Below, one piece after another: positions 5,131-5,401 of a stretch of DNA of 5,401 nt. Each line of letters opens with the position of its first letter. Position 1 is the stretch's first letter. The position numbers and the translations under genes are program-made. The notes beneath the pieces were generated by a model. It had not been told where the DNA came from and ran no database searches. It was given only the letters and a program-made list of their open reading frames with translations. The stretch is from NCBI GenBank assembly GCA_902805985.1, contig CADCUW010000306.1:1-5401 (forward strand), given 5' to 3'. The DNA is from an uncultured Rubrobacteraceae bacterium. GTDB lineage: Bacteria; Actinomycetota; Rubrobacteria; Rubrobacterales; Rubrobacteraceae.

Positions 5131-5156
5131 CTCGCTCCTTCGTCGCTCGCGGCACG
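5131..5156 (-). repeat. Left arm of the 26-bp inverted repeat, containing the flavin reductase ribosome binding site
   Basis: Read on the minus strand this arm contains AAGGAG (5140-5135), five bases before the ATG at 5129, so the repeat itself supplies the ribosome binding site. In an RNA starting upstream of 5315, the other arm contributes CTCCTT, which would pair with and hide this site. Confidence 0.85.
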
Positions 5157-5205
5157 TGCCCTGGCGGGCACCGTCAGCCAGACGTTCTTCCTCGAAACCG
5201 CCGTC

Positions 5206-5225
5206 CGTAAACCCGTTCGCCTCCC
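5206..5225. repeat. 20-bp direct repeat, copy inside the inverted-repeat segment
   Basis: This is an exact copy of 5034-5053 from the flavin reductase coding region, placed in the interior of the 185-bp segment. On the minus strand it reads EANGFT and then diverges (DGGFEEER), without the rest of the domain. It may be a remnant of a duplicated flavin reductase gene or a product of local rearrangement. Confidence 0.85.
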
Positions 5226-5289
5226 GCGGGCATCTTCTCAGAGCACCGGATTTCGCCCCACGAGCAGAAGGCCTAAAAGTGCTGAGCGC

Positions 5290-5315
5290 CGTGCCGCGAG
5301 CGACGAAGGAGCGAG
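5290..5315 (+). repeat. Right arm of the 26-bp inverted repeat
   Basis: This exact reverse complement of 5131-5156 begins four bases beyond the stop of the membrane protein gene at 5320. The arm may therefore also act as the 5' half of a stem at the 3' end of that transcript. Confidence 0.85.
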
Positions 5316-5319
5316 GGGC

Positions 5320-5401
5320 CTACAGTCGCCCTGAACGTATGATTCCGACGAGAAGCAGCAACCCCAACACGGCGGCGAAGACGAAGCCGATCAGGCCGAA
5401 G
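5320..5401 (-). CDS. C-terminal end of a small membrane protein (partial), possibly GlsB/YeaQ/YmgE-like
   Basis: Reading leftward from the window edge, one frame gives 26 residues, FGLIGFVFAAVLGLLLLVGI followed by IRSGRL, and then TAG at 5322-5320. This is a single hydrophobic helix with a short basic tail, the usual C-terminus of a small inner-membrane protein. The Gly-Phe-hydrophobic-LLLL pattern followed by an arginine recalls the last helix of GlsB/YeaQ/YmgE stress membrane proteins, but 26 residues cannot prove that. The start lies beyond base 5401. The right arm of the inverted repeat begins 4 bp after the stop. Confidence 0.6.
   Translation of the reverse strand, partial: FGLIGFVFAAVLGLLLLVGIIRSGRL

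Larger units (their letters stand above)
5131..5315. mobile_element. MITE-like segment bounded by perfect 26-bp inverted repeats
   Basis: The left arm 5131-5156 and right arm 5290-5315 are exact reverse complements over 26 bp; the right arm begins CGTGCCGCGAGCGACGAAGG. The arms enclose 133 bp without a supported gene, for a total of 185 bp. Almost the entire gap between the membrane protein stop (5320) and the flavin reductase ATG (5129) is this segment. No target-site duplication is visible (left flank ends CCATG, right flank starts GGGCC), and there is no transposase, so a non-autonomous element is only one reading. A pair of interspersed extragenic repeats in opposite orientation, or a regulatory stem, are alternatives. 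The inner end of the left arm overlaps the palindrome GGCACGTGCC (5151-5160). Confidence 0.5.

Noticed and set aside
5130..5171. Longer flavin reductase start at 5171
   Set aside because: The added residues come from the inverted repeat, and a strong Shine-Dalgarno at 5140-5135 points to ATG 5129.

Overview
The window is GC-rich and densely coding, with GTG and TTG starts and a bacterial gene layout. The best-supported content is a gene set for C50 carotenoids of the bacterioruberin type. Together with a Gram-positive-style type IV prepilin and small orphan proteins, this points to a high-GC actinomycete, most plausibly a Rubrobacter-like organism (red, bacterioruberin-containing). That assignment is inference from gene content, not from a marker gene.

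Left part (1-3136): a minus-strand operon runs leftward as lyeJ (UbiA-family lycopene elongase, 2332-1490), then crtD (CrtI-family carotenoid 3,4-desaturase, 1493-78, overlapping lyeJ by 4 bases), then the first codons of another gene (20-1) behind a strong ribosome binding site. Divergent from it, across only 42 bp, is cruF (bisanhydrobacterioruberin hydratase, 2375-3136). In the pathway known from haloarchaea, LyeJ adds C5 units to lycopene, CrtD introduces 3,4-double bonds and CruF hydrates the ends to give bacterioruberin. The enzymes that make lycopene are not in the window. The 42-bp gap carries -10-like boxes in both directions at the spacing expected for leaderless mRNAs.

Middle part (3137-4146): an AT-rich island holds an imperfect tandem direct repeat (3193-3239) in front of a 72-aa orphan protein (3289-3507). 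A perfect 12-bp GC hairpin follows (3587-3614). A hairpin-rich stretch then leads to a 66-aa acidic, helical orphan protein starting at TTG (3750-3950). The 196 bp from there to the convergent pilin gene hold only hairpins.

Right part (4147-5401), all minus strand: a solitary type IV prepilin-like protein (4575-4147), a flavin reductase-like FMN-binding protein (5129-4653) and the C-terminal end of a small membrane protein (5401-5320). Between the last two lies a 185-bp segment bounded by perfect 26-bp inverted repeats (5131-5156 and 5290-5315). Its gene-proximal arm contains the Shine-Dalgarno sequence of the flavin reductase, and its interior carries an exact 20-bp copy of part of that gene. 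This MITE-like segment, which may sequester a ribosome binding site, is the least expected structure in the window.
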